Source of the DNA: CAIKAP01 sp964574605
GTDB taxonomy: Bacteria > Verrucomicrobiota > Verrucomicrobiia > Palsa-1439
Direction of reading: 5' to 3'
Assembly (NCBI GenBank): GCA_964574605.1
Contig: CAZNOK010000126.1
Location: 1 to 15,036, forward strand
DNA: 15,036 nt
The notes under the pieces are model-generated. The model worked only from the letters and a program-made list of their open reading frames with translations, did no database searches and was not told where the DNA came from. The stretch's first letter is position 1. Each line of letters begins with the position of its first letter. The position numbers were made by a program, and so were the translations under genes. Positions 4,537-12,453 of this stretch are shown piece by piece.

Positions 4537-6873
4537 ATGAAACGTCTGCTTCTCCTGGTCTTTGCGCTTGTCTGCGTCCGCGCCAATGCCGCTGACCTGT
4601 TCCCATTCGTCCTGCCGTGGGACGACGCCAGCCCCAGCATCGTCAGCATTTCGCACGATAAACCCGCCGGGGCGCACGGGTTCGTGACGGCTCGCGATGG
4701 CCACCTTTACGCCGGCGACAAACGCATCCGATTCTTCGGCGTCAACATCTGTTTCGCCGCGGCGTTCCCGGAGCACGCCGACGCGGAGAAGATCGCCGCG
4801 CGCATGGCCAGATTCGGCATCAACTGCGTCCGGTTCCATCACATGGACACCAGCATCACGCCGCGCGGCATTCTCCAAGCCGACAAACGGACACTTGACC
4901 CCGTGCAGTTCGAGAAGCTGAAGTATTTCATCGGCCAGCTCAAGAAGAACGGGATCTACGCCAACATCAATCTCCACGTTGGCCGGATGTATCCCGGCAT
5001 GCCGACATGGGAAGGGATGCCGCATTATTTCAAAGGCGTGGACAATTTCTATCCGCCGATGATCGAGATGCAGAAGGAGTACGCCCGCGACCTGCTCGCG
5101 CCGTTCCTCGACGAGCCGGCCATCGCGTTCATTGAGATCAACAACGAGAACGCGCTCTTCCGTGATTGGTCGACCGGTTCGTGCGACGAGATGCCGGCGG
5201 TCATCGCTGACGAGTTCTCCCGCCAGTGGAACACGTGGCTCAAACAAAAATACGCCGACGATGCCGCGTTGCGCCGCGCGTGGAACATCAAGGAAGAACC
5301 GCTCGGCGCCGAGATGCTCACCGGTAAATGGAAACTTGAACAACACCAAGGCGCCAAAGCCAAACTTTCACCCGCCGCAGGCGGGCAAGCCCCCACCGGC
5401 GACACGATCCGTCTCGATGTTACGGAAACCAGCATCCAAAGCTGGCACGTCCAATTCATGCAAAGCGGTCTCTCCGTCAAACAGGGCCACACCTACACCA
5501 TTAGCTTCCGCGCCAAAGCGGACAAACCGCGCAGCCTTTCCGTGGGCTTCACGCAAACTCGCGATCCGTGGGGCCACCTCGCCGATGCCGGCATCCGGCT
5601 CACGCGCGACTGGCAGACGTTCAACGTAACGGTCGCACCCAATGCCGACGAGACCAACGCGCGTCTCATCTTCTCCGGTTTCGCCTCCGAAAAAGGCGGC
5701 GTCGAGTTTGCCGCGCTCTCGCTCAAGCCCGGCGGTATCCTCGGCCTCCGCGCCGGCGAAACACTCGGACACATCCCCGCCTTCCGCAAAAAAGAATTCG
5801 GCACGCGCTCACCGGACGCGCAGCGCGACTGGATCCGTTTCCTTTGGGACACCGAAACACGTTACTGGACCGGCATGTATCGCTTCGTGAAGAACGACCT
5901 CCACGCGCGCAGCCTCGTGCTCGGCACGCAGCTCGGCTACTCGCCGCCGCAAATCCAATCGCAACTCGACGTCGTGGACATCCACAGCTACTGGCAGCAT
6001 CCGCATTTCCCCGGCAAGCCGTGGGATCCGAACAACTGGACCGTCAAGAACACCTCGATGGCCGCCGCGCCCGACGGCGGCAACCTGCCGCGCCTCATCG
6101 GCGCGCGCGTGCCGGGCAAACCGTACATCTGCACCGAGTACAACCATCCCGCGCCGAACCTCTTCAACTCCGAGGCGTTCCTCATGATCGCCGCGACCGC
6201 CGCACGCGAAGATTGGGACGGCGTGTTCGCATTCGCCTACAACCACTCCGGCGATTGGGACTCGCGCAAGATCCGCAGCTACTTCGACGTTGACCAGCAT
6301 CCGACCCAGATGGCCACCTTCCCCGCCGCCGCCGCGATGTTGTGTTCCGGCTTTGTTCCGGCTGCGCCGACGCCAACCGAACTGCCCGACATCGCCGACA
6401 CGCAAGAAAAAATCCGCGCCAGCGGCTCGCGTTCACTCTGGAAAGTGCCGGCGTGGGGCCAAACCAACGGCGTCTTCATCGTTACCGCGCCGCGCGCCAA
6501 GGTCGTTGTCGGTTACGCGCGCGGACGCACGTTCGATCTCGGCGATGGCGTCCGAGTCGCGCCCGCGACGGAATGGTCGGCGATTGCGTTGACCGAGATG
6601 AAGCCGCGCCGCTGGCTCGTCACCGCGACCGGCGCCGCCGAGAACACCGACATGCGCTGGAAGAACGCCGAGAAGACGACGGTGGGCCGCGACTGGGGCA
6701 AAGCCCCGTCGCTCGTCGAAGGCATCGTGGCGACGATCACGTTGCCCGGCGCGGCGAAGGCGTGGGCGCTCGACGAACGCGGCCAGCGGAAGAGTGAAGT
6801 TCCGGTGCGCAACGGCGTCATCGAAATCAGCCCGCAACACCGGGCGTTGTGGTATGAAGTCGAGGTGCGTTGA
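4537..6873 (+). CDS. Secreted glycoside hydrolase-like protein (clan GH-A/cellulase-like barrel) with inserted carbohydrate-binding-like domain
   Basis: 778 residues. Residues 1-18 are a signal peptide (Lys-Arg, Leu-rich core, cleavage near RANA), so it is exported. The barrel starts around 50-100 (FFGVNICFAAAF, GINCVRFHHMD), as in GH5-like proteins. IEINNENAL places a candidate acid/base Glu at residue 204, and YICTEYNHP a candidate nucleophile Glu at 534. Between them, about 262-398 reads as a beta-sandwich of CBM4/9 type (QSWHVQFMQ, GHTYTISFRAKAD, DWQTFNVTV, ARLIFSGF). The C-terminal part (about 640-778) looks like a second beta domain. Substrate is not predictable from sequence alone. The start at 4537 is chosen because the signal peptide begins there; an upstream in-frame ATG at 4402 gives an implausible extension through the inverted repeat. 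Transcribed divergently from the epimerase. Confidence 0.85.
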   Translation: MKRLLLLVFALVCVRANAADLFPFVLPWDDASPSIVSISHDKPAGAHGFVTARDGHLYAGDKRIRFFGVNICFAAAFPEHADAEKIAARMARFGINCVRFHHMDTSITPRGILQADKRTLDPVQFEKLKYFIGQLKKNGIYANINLHVGRMYPGMPTWEGMPHYFKGVDNFYPPMIEMQKEYARDLLAPFLDEPAIAFIEINNENALFRDWSTGSCDEMPAVIADEFSRQWNTWLKQKYADDAALRRAWNIKEEPLGAEMLTGKWKLEQHQGAKAKLSPAAGGQAPTGDTIRLDVTETSIQSWHVQFMQSGLSVKQGHTYTISFRAKADKPRSLSVGFTQTRDPWGHLADAGIRLTRDWQTFNVTVAPNADETNARLIFSGFASEKGGVEFAALSLKPGGILGLRAGETLGHIPAFRKKEFGTRSPDAQRDWIRFLWDTETRYWTGMYRFVKNDLHARSLVLGTQLGYSPPQIQSQLDVVDIHSYWQHPHFPGKPWDPNNWTVKNTSMAAAPDGGNLPRLIGARVPGKPYICTEYNHPAPNLFNSEAFLMIAATAAREDWDGVFAFAYNHSGDWDSRKIRSYFDVDQHPTQMATFPAAAAMLCSGFVPAAPTPTELPDIADTQEKIRASGSRSLWKVPAWGQTNGVFIVTAPRAKVVVGYARGRTFDLGDGVRVAPATEWSAIALTEMKPRRWLVTATGAAENTDMRWKNAEKTTVGRDWGKAPSLVEGIVATITLPGAAKAWALDERGQRKSEVPVRNGVIEISPQHRALWYEVEVR

Positions 6874-6898
6874 CTTTGTCGCGCCACTTCGGTAGCCT
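6870..6898 (+). promoter_or_regulatory. Possible promoter of purB
   Basis: TTGACT (6870-6875, 5 of 6 to the -35 consensus), 17-bp spacer, TAGCCT (6893-6898, only 3 of 6). The ATG follows 9 nt later with no Shine-Dalgarno. The -35 box includes the stop codon of the glycoside hydrolase gene (TGA 6871-6873). It would give a near-leaderless pur transcript. Confidence 0.35.
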
Positions 6899-6907
6899 CG
6901 CTGCGCC

Positions 6908-8194
6908 ATGATTCGACGATACAGCCGCGAACAGATGCGCCAGATTTGGACGGACGAAAACAAGTTCCGTATCTGGCTCGAAATCGAAATCCTAGCGTGC
7001 GAGGCCCGGAAGATTCCCGCCAAAGACCTCGCCGCAATCCGGGGACGCGCCAAGTTCTCCGTCGAACGGATCAACGAGATCGAGAAGATCACCAACCACG
7101 ACGTGATCGCGTTCCTGACGTGCGTCGCCGAGAACGTCGGCCCGGCGTCGCGCCACGTCCACGAGGGGTTGACCTCGTCGGATGTCGGCGACACCGCGCT
7201 TGCGTGCCAGATGGTGCAGGCGGCGGACATCTTGATCGAGGACGTGAAGGCGCTGCGGAAGGTTGTTGCGCGGAAGGCGAAGAAATACAAGTTCACGCCG
7301 GAGATGGGGCGCACTCACGGCGTTCACGCCGAGCCGACGACGTTTGGGTTGAAGATGGCGTTGATGTACGACGAGTTTGGCCGGGCGCTCGCCCGCTTGG
7401 AGCGGGCCCGCGAGATCATGGCGGTCGGCAAGATTTCCGGTGCCGTCGGCACACACGCTCATCTCTCGCCGAAAGTCGAAGCGTATGTCTGCAAGAAGCT
7501 CGGGCTGCGTCCCGCCAGCATCTCGACGCAGGTGCTCCAACGCGACCGGCACGCAGAATACTCGGCGGCATTGGCGTTGGTCGCGTGCTCGATTGACCGG
7601 TGGGCGCAGGAGTTCCGACACTTGCAGCGCACCGAGGTTTTGGAGGCGGAGGAGTTCTTCGCGAAAGGCCAGAAAGGTTCGAGCGCGATGCCGCACAAGC
7701 GCAACCCGATCACCTGCGAGCGGCTGTGCGGCCTCGCGCGCGTGTTGCGTGGCAACGCGTTGGCGGCGATGGAGAACGTCGCGCTTTGGCACGAACGCGA
7801 CATCAGCCACAGCTCCGTCGAGCGGGTGATTCTGCCGGACTCGACGACGTTGCTCGATTACATGCTGGTCAAGCTGACTGACATCACTGAGAAGCTGCTG
7901 GTTTATCCGGAGCGGATGAAGGCGAACATCGAATCGAGCAAGGGCCTGACCTACTCGCAGGCCGTGCTGCTCGCGTTGACGAAGAAAGGCCTGACGCGCG
8001 AGGTCGCCTACGCCATCGTCCAGCGCAACGCGATGGCGACGTGGCAGACGCCCGGCAAGTCGTTCAAGGATTTCCTGCTGGAGGACGCCGAAGTGCTGGC
8101 GAACTTGAGTCGTCGCGAGGTGGAAGATTTGTTTGACATCTCCGTCCACATGCGAGAAGTGAACAACACCTTTAAGAAAGTTGGGATCAAGTAA
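6908..8194 (+). CDS. purB: Adenylosuccinate lyase
   Basis: 428 residues, the length of the shorter bacterial PurB class. It acts twice in purine synthesis, splitting fumarate from SAICAR and from adenylosuccinate. The fumarase/aspartase superfamily signature SSAMPHKRNP is at residues 258-267. HEGLTSSDVGDT (85-96) and RTHGVHAEPTTFG (135-147, with the active-site His) are both intact. The start at 6908 gives MIRRYSREQMRQIW, the usual PurB N-terminus. It is followed with 1-nt overlap (TAATG) by purS, so the two are translationally linked. No Shine-Dalgarno is seen. Head of a purB-purS-purQ cluster. Confidence 0.96.
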   Translation: MIRRYSREQMRQIWTDENKFRIWLEIEILACEARKIPAKDLAAIRGRAKFSVERINEIEKITNHDVIAFLTCVAENVGPASRHVHEGLTSSDVGDTALACQMVQAADILIEDVKALRKVVARKAKKYKFTPEMGRTHGVHAEPTTFGLKMALMYDEFGRALARLERAREIMAVGKISGAVGTHAHLSPKVEAYVCKKLGLRPASISTQVLQRDRHAEYSAALALVACSIDRWAQEFRHLQRTEVLEAEEFFAKGQKGSSAMPHKRNPITCERLCGLARVLRGNALAAMENVALWHERDISHSSVERVILPDSTTLLDYMLVKLTDITEKLLVYPERMKANIESSKGLTYSQAVLLALTKKGLTREVAYAIVQRNAMATWQTPGKSFKDFLLEDAEVLANLSRREVEDLFDISVHMREVNNTFKKVGIK

Positions 8195-8439
8195 TGAAAG
8201 CCAAAATCATTGTCATGCCGAAAAAGACCGTGCTCGACCCGCAGGGCAAGACGGTCAAACACGCCCTCGAATCCATCCAGTTCAAGGGCATCAAGGATGT
8301 CCGAATCGGCAAGTTCATGGAGATCGAGTTCGAAGGCGGCGACAAGGCCCCGCTCCAGAAGAAGCTCGACGAAGCCTGCCACCAACTCCTCAGCAACCCC
8401 GTCATCGAAGATTACACCTTCACAATCGAAAACACCTGA
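8194..8439 (+). CDS. purS: Phosphoribosylformylglycinamidine synthase subunit PurS
   Basis: 81 residues, the normal size of PurS. MKAKIIVMPKKTVLDPQGKT, then VKHALESI and a GKFMEIEF strand, is typical of the family. PurS is the small structural subunit that bridges PurQ and PurL in the FGAM synthase complex of organisms with a split enzyme. Its presence implies a small-type PurL elsewhere, since none is in the window. The start codon overlaps the purB stop by one base. The gene is followed by a REP-type palindromic element before purQ. Confidence 0.95.
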   Translation: MKAKIIVMPKKTVLDPQGKTVKHALESIQFKGIKDVRIGKFMEIEFEGGDKAPLQKKLDEACHQLLSNPVIEDYTFTIENT

Positions 8440-8445
8440 CAACAA

Positions 8446-8493
8446 GTAGCCGCAGGCTTTATGCCTGCGCGCGCCCGTAAAGGGCGCGACTAC
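8446..8493. repeat. BIME-like element: two inverted REP units with GTAG heads
   Basis: A 48-bp element fills most of the 65-nt gap between purS and purQ. Unit 1 on the plus strand is GTAG-C, stem CGCAGGC (8451-8457), loop TTTAT, stem GCCTGCG (8463-8469). Unit 2, read on the minus strand from 8493, is GTAG-T, stem CGCGCCC, loop TTTAC, stem GGGCGCG, ending at 8470. The two 24-nt units share the GTAG head and TTTA loop but have compensating changes in the stems. GTAG plus hairpin is the established signature of REP elements moved by TnpA-REP (RAYT) transposases. The outer GTAG and CTAC ends can pair, giving a three-way junction. Its right end abuts the purQ ribosome-binding site (AGGA at 8494). 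Confidence 0.82.
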
Positions 8494-8504
8494 AGGAAAC
8501 CATT

Positions 8505-9173
8505 ATGCGCTTTGGTATTATTCAGTTCCCCGGCAGCAATTGCGACCAAGACTGCTATCACGCGTTGGCCAACATCTTTGGCCAGCCCACCCGTTATGTC
8601 TGGCACAAGGACATCTCGCTTGGCGACGTTGACTGCGTCGTCGTGCCCGGTGGTTTCAGCTACGGCGATTATCTTCGCACCGGCGCCATCGCGCGGTTCT
8701 CGCCGGCGATGAAAGCCGTCGCCGACCACGCGAAGGCGGGCGGACTCGTCATCGGCATCTGCAACGGGTTCCAGATTCTCTGCGAGGCGCACCTGTTGCC
8801 CGGCGCGCTGATTCGCAACCGCAGCCTCAAGTTCATCTGCGAACACGTCGAGCTTCGCGTCGAGACCACCGACTCACCCTTCACCAACGCCTGCAAGAAA
8901 GGCCAAGTCCTCCGCATTCCCATCGCGCACGGTGAAGGGTGTTATTTCGCCGAGCCGCAGGTTATCGAGCAGTTGAAGCGTGAAGACCGAGTCCTCGTGC
9001 GTTACGTGGACAACCCGAACGGTTCCGTTGACGACATCGCCGGCGTCTGCAACGAAGGGCGTAACGTCTTCGGCCTGATGCCGCACCCGGAGCGCGCGAG
9101 CGAGAAGATCCTCGGCAGCGAAGACGGCGGGTTCATCTTCAAGAGCATCCTGCGATCCGCCGTGGCGGCCTAG
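8505..9173 (+). CDS. purQ: Phosphoribosylformylglycinamidine synthase glutaminase subunit PurQ
   Basis: 222 residues, normal for PurQ. It is a class I glutamine amidotransferase that supplies ammonia to PurL. The N-terminus MRFGIIQFPGSNCDQD is diagnostic. The nucleophile Cys86 is in GICNGFQIL, and the His194/Glu196 pair is in MPHPER. AGGA stands 7 nt before the ATG. It lies 65 nt behind purS, separated by a REP pair that could form hairpins in the mRNA. The stop TAG shares the palindrome CTAG with the stop of the convergent glutaredoxin gene. No purL follows. Confidence 0.96.
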   Translation: MRFGIIQFPGSNCDQDCYHALANIFGQPTRYVWHKDISLGDVDCVVVPGGFSYGDYLRTGAIARFSPAMKAVADHAKAGGLVIGICNGFQILCEAHLLPGALIRNRSLKFICEHVELRVETTDSPFTNACKKGQVLRIPIAHGEGCYFAEPQVIEQLKREDRVLVRYVDNPNGSVDDIAGVCNEGRNVFGLMPHPERASEKILGSEDGGFIFKSILRSAVAA

Positions 9174-9403
9174 AACTTGGCGAGAAACGCTTCGAGCTGT
9201 TTCGCGTCGAAGTCGGCGAGTATCTGTCCGTCCACGACGATGGTGGGGACGAAACGCTGGCCGGAAAGCTTTTGCATCTCCTCGTAGGCGGCGGGATCGG
9301 CACCGACATCCACGTCCTCGTAGGCAAGCTCGTGCTGGCGGAGGTAGGCTTTCGCTTCCTGACACCAGCCGCACAGGGGACGTGAATAGAGTTTGATCTT
9401 CAT
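9170..9403 (-). CDS. Glutaredoxin family protein
   Basis: 77 residues, a typical small glutaredoxin. MKIKLYSRPLCGWCQEAK contains the redox motif CGWC at about residues 11-14. The cis-proline segment FVPTIVVDGQIL is at about 50-61. CGWC differs from the classical CPYC and resembles NrdH-like or uncharacterised bacterial glutaredoxins. Likely a cytoplasmic thiol-disulfide oxidoreductase; its partner is unknown. The start at 9403 is chosen over an upstream ATG (9469) because the fold begins at once and the extension matches nothing. It is convergent with purQ (4-base overlap at the stops) and divergent from serA. Confidence 0.9.
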   Translation of the reverse strand: MKIKLYSRPLCGWCQEAKAYLRQHELAYEDVDVGADPAAYEEMQKLSGQRFVPTIVVDGQILADFDAKQLEAFLAKF

Positions 9404-9482
9404 GATTTTTCTTGTGTGATCGCGGCGAACATCGCAAACTCCGGCGCGAAACGCAACCAGCGAGTTCAAAAGAGAAAATCAC

Positions 9483-11060
9483 GTGAAAATATTGATATCT
9501 GATCCTATTTCCGACAAGGGCGTGGAACTGCTCAAGAGCAATCCATCCTTCCAAGTGGACAAAAAAGTCGGCCTCAAGGAGGACGAGCTTTGCGCCATCA
9601 TCGGCGAGTACGACGGGCTTGTCGTCCGCAGCCAGACCAAGGTCAACCCCAAAGTCCTCGCCGCCGCCAAGCGCCTGAAAATTATCGGCCGCGCCGGCGT
9701 CGGCGTGGACAACGTGGACGTGGACACCGCCACCAGGCGCGGCATCATCGTGATGAACACGCCCGGCGGCAACACGATGTCCACCGCCGAGCACAGTTTC
9801 TCGATGATGATGGCGATGGCCCGCAAGATCCCGCAGGCGCACGCCTCGATGAAAGCCGGCAAATGGGACCGGAAATCGTTTGAAGGCACCGAGCTGTTCG
9901 GCAAAACGCTCGGCGTGATCGGCATGGGCCGCATCGGCAGCGAAGTCGCCAAGCGCGCCGTCGCGTTCGGGATGCGCGTGCTCGCCAACGATCCGTTCCT
10001 CAGCCCCAGCCGCGCCAAGGCGTTGCAGGTCGAGATTGTCGAGTTGGACGCGATCTACAAACAGGCCGACTTCATCACCGTCCACGTGCCCGCCACCGAC
10101 CAGACCAAGGGCATGATCAACAAGGACACCATCGCCAAGATGAAGAAAGGCGTCCGCCTCATCAATTGCGCCCGCGGCGGCATCATCGTCGAAGCCGACC
10201 TCTGCGAAGCGCTGAAGTCCGGCAAAGTCGCCGCCGCCGCGCTTGACGTGTACGAGAAAGAACCGCCGGTCGGTTTTCCCCTTGCCGAGTTGGACAACGT
10301 TATCCTCACCCCGCACCTCGGCGCCTCGACCCGCGAAGCGCAGGAATCCTGCGGCACCGAGATCGCCGAACAGATCGCCGAGGCCCTGAGCGGCGGCACC
10401 ATCCGCAATGCCGTCAACATGCCGTCCATTGACGCCAAGGTGCTGGCCGCGCTCCAGCCGTACATTGCGTTCGGCGAGAAACTGGGGCGTCTCCTCGCCC
10501 AGCTTGCCCCGAAACGCATTGAGCGGTTGACCGTCGAGTTCTTCGGCAAGGCCGGCGAGCTTGAAACCGGCCCCATCACCCGCGCCGTGCTCAAGACGTT
10601 CCTTGAGAACGCCGAGGGCGGCGACGTCAACTACGTCAACGCGCCCTCCATCGCCCATCAACTCGGCATCCATGTCGAGGAAACGAAGAGCACCGACCCG
10701 ATTGATTACGCCGAGTTGATTACCGTCCGCGCCCAAGCTGAAGGCGTCAACGTTTGCGCCTCCGGCACGTTCTACGGCAACAACGCGCGCATCGTCCGCA
10801 TCAACGGCACGCCCGTCGAGGTCGTGCCGAGCGGCGTGTTGTTTATCATGCACAATCAGGACCGCCCCGGCGTCGTCGGCTGGATTGGCACCATCATGGG
10901 CAAACACGGCATCAACATCGCCAGCATGAGCCTCGGTCGCGACAAGGAAGGCGGCACGGCGCTGACCGTGCTCAACCTCGACAGCGCCCCGTCGTTGGAA
11001 GTGCTCGCCGAGGTCAAGAAGGACAAGGACATCATCGCCGTCAAGATCGCGAAGCTCTGA
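9483..11060 (+). CDS. serA: D-3-phosphoglycerate dehydrogenase, long ACT-domain form
   Basis: 525 residues, the length of the long type found in Mycobacterium and many other bacteria. It oxidises 3-phosphoglycerate with NAD, the first step of serine synthesis. NAD fold GMGRIGSEVA is at 147-156. The catalytic Arg is in NCARGG (R231), the Glu in DVYEKEP (255-261), and the His in TPHLGAST (H278). An allosteric-substrate-binding-type domain follows, then a C-terminal ACT domain (about 450-525, with LFIMHNQDRPGVVGWIGTI) for likely serine feedback. The start is GTG at 9483, directly giving MKILISDPIS; only a weak AAGAGA-like ribosome site is seen. Divergent from the glutaredoxin gene across 79 nt that shows no clear operator. 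Confidence 0.96.
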   Translation: MKILISDPISDKGVELLKSNPSFQVDKKVGLKEDELCAIIGEYDGLVVRSQTKVNPKVLAAAKRLKIIGRAGVGVDNVDVDTATRRGIIVMNTPGGNTMSTAEHSFSMMMAMARKIPQAHASMKAGKWDRKSFEGTELFGKTLGVIGMGRIGSEVAKRAVAFGMRVLANDPFLSPSRAKALQVEIVELDAIYKQADFITVHVPATDQTKGMINKDTIAKMKKGVRLINCARGGIIVEADLCEALKSGKVAAAALDVYEKEPPVGFPLAELDNVILTPHLGASTREAQESCGTEIAEQIAEALSGGTIRNAVNMPSIDAKVLAALQPYIAFGEKLGRLLAQLAPKRIERLTVEFFGKAGELETGPITRAVLKTFLENAEGGDVNYVNAPSIAHQLGIHVEETKSTDPIDYAELITVRAQAEGVNVCASGTFYGNNARIVRINGTPVEVVPSGVLFIMHNQDRPGVVGWIGTIMGKHGINIASMSLGRDKEGGTALTVLNLDSAPSLEVLAEVKKDKDIIAVKIAKL

Positions 11061-11118
11061 CGGCGCTCGCCGTGTCGGAGAGCGTTCTGCCGCGGGGAAT
11101 GTCATTCGATTGGCCAGC

Positions 11119-12453
11119 ATGACAAGAGCGGTAGTTCTCATCACCGGCAGAGATCCGTCCGAAGGAAAAGGCGGAGGCTCCAGTTATGTTCGCGCGCACG
11201 CGCGGGCAGCCCTTCGCGCGGGGTTCGAGCCGCACATCTTTTGTGTCGGCGAACGTGACGACGAGGTGACACACGATTTCGGCGTTGTTCATCGCGTTGC
11301 CTCTCCGTTTCTGCCCCGCGGCGTACCCCCAGCGGTGCCTGGCAAACAGCGCGGACGTTTTCTGGCTCATTGGCTCGCGACCTTTGCGGTGACTCCGTAC
11401 ACGGTAATGCTTCACGCGCCGTGGTTGGCGGCAGGCATCGAGAAATTCATCGGGAAAAGGACAGACACGCGCCTGATGCACGGCTTTTACACGTGGGGTT
11501 GTGTCGGCTTGATGGCACAGCAACGGCTTCGGCGCAGGGGCATCGAGACAATTGTCGTCAACAGCTTCTACACCACCGCGACAACCGAGACGTGCGCCAA
11601 GGCGCGGGGCGCTGCGGCTTCCGGCAGCCTGTTCCAACGGGCTGTGTTTCAAGCAGAGCGGCTGTGGGTCCGTCATGCGGTCAGCCGCCATGAACGAGGG
11701 GCATACACCCGGTCGCAACTCGTCTTGTTGAACTATGAATCCGTGCGGGGGCTCCTGCTTGCCGAGCACGGTCGCGGCGCTGACACGCGCAAGCTGCCGT
11801 ATGCATCCGAGGCGGCTTTCTTGCGCGACGGCAACAACGAGACCCCCGAGCCGGAACCGCGCAATGAGCCGATGATTGTGTCGGTCTCCCGCCACGACCC
11901 GCGCAAGGGTCTTCACGTGCTGATTCGCGCGCTGGCTCAATTGCGCGCATCGGGCGCCCGTTTCCGCGCCTGCTTGCTGAGCGGCGGCCCACTTTTTGCA
12001 GAACATCAGCGCCTGGTAACACAACTGGGACTGGCGGATGTCGTCGCGCTCACCGGTTGGGTGCAGGATTCCTACGCGCGCTTGCTTTGCGCCGACGTGT
12101 TCGTGTTGCCGTCGCTGCAGGAAGGCAGCGGCTCCGTCTCATTGCTCGAAGCCTTGCAGGCCGGCGTGGCCATCGTGGCCTCGAACATTGACGGCATCCC
12201 CGAAGACGTAACGAACGGCGACAACGCGTTATTGGTCGAGCCGGGCAACGTGGACCAATTGCGCGATGCACTTCTCCGTGTGATCACCGATGTGGAGTTG
12301 CGCAAGCGACTGGCGCGCCGGGCGCGGGAAACCTTCACGGAGAAATTCTCCGCGGATGCATTCGTCAACGAATTGCGAAACCTCTACGTTGAGATGCACG
12401 AGCAGACCCCGCGCTTGCCACAAAGAGAAGCGTCGGCTATGAAGCAGCCATGA
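11119..12453 (+). CDS. Glycosyltransferase, GT4-like (GT-B fold)
   Basis: 444 residues. The N-terminal GT-B half begins AVVLITGRDPSEGKGGGSSY, with the glycine-rich acceptor-side loop. The C-terminal half has VSVSRHDPRKGLHVLIRAL (about 255-272), then DVFVLPSLQEGSGSVSLLEA and IVASNIDGIPEDV, the donor-binding pattern of GT4 enzymes. The two Glu of the usual E-x7-E motif are E335 and E344, one residue further apart than usual. It transfers a sugar from a nucleotide donor; acceptor and donor cannot be read. ATG 11119 is preferred over an in-frame TTG at 11110. It lies 58 nt after serA and overlaps malQ by ATGA, so glycan or glucan metabolism is plausible. No signal peptide or membrane helix is evident. 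Confidence 0.88.
   Translation: MTRAVVLITGRDPSEGKGGGSSYVRAHARAALRAGFEPHIFCVGERDDEVTHDFGVVHRVASPFLPRGVPPAVPGKQRGRFLAHWLATFAVTPYTVMLHAPWLAAGIEKFIGKRTDTRLMHGFYTWGCVGLMAQQRLRRRGIETIVVNSFYTTATTETCAKARGAAASGSLFQRAVFQAERLWVRHAVSRHERGAYTRSQLVLLNYESVRGLLLAEHGRGADTRKLPYASEAAFLRDGNNETPEPEPRNEPMIVSVSRHDPRKGLHVLIRALAQLRASGARFRACLLSGGPLFAEHQRLVTQLGLADVVALTGWVQDSYARLLCADVFVLPSLQEGSGSVSLLEALQAGVAIVASNIDGIPEDVTNGDNALLVEPGNVDQLRDALLRVITDVELRKRLARRARETFTEKFSADAFVNELRNLYVEMHEQTPRLPQREASAMKQP

Noticed and set aside
8446..8493. Riboswitch or intrinsic terminator between purS and purQ
   Set aside because: There are two GTAG-headed inverted units and no T-tract or purine-aptamer core. A REP pair explains all features.
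11110..11118. TTG start for the glycosyltransferase
   Set aside because: ATG follows three codons later, and no ribosome-binding site favours the TTG.
8874..11144. 756-codon minus-strand open frame across purQ, glutaredoxin and serA
   Set aside because: It spans three well-supported genes, including the glutaredoxin on its own strand in another frame. Composition is typical of antisense reading of GC-rich genes.
11041..12024. 327-codon minus-strand open frame antisense to the glycosyltransferase
   Set aside because: The plus strand shows a full GT-B protein with a donor-binding motif and an ATGA link to malQ. The antisense product has no recognisable pattern.
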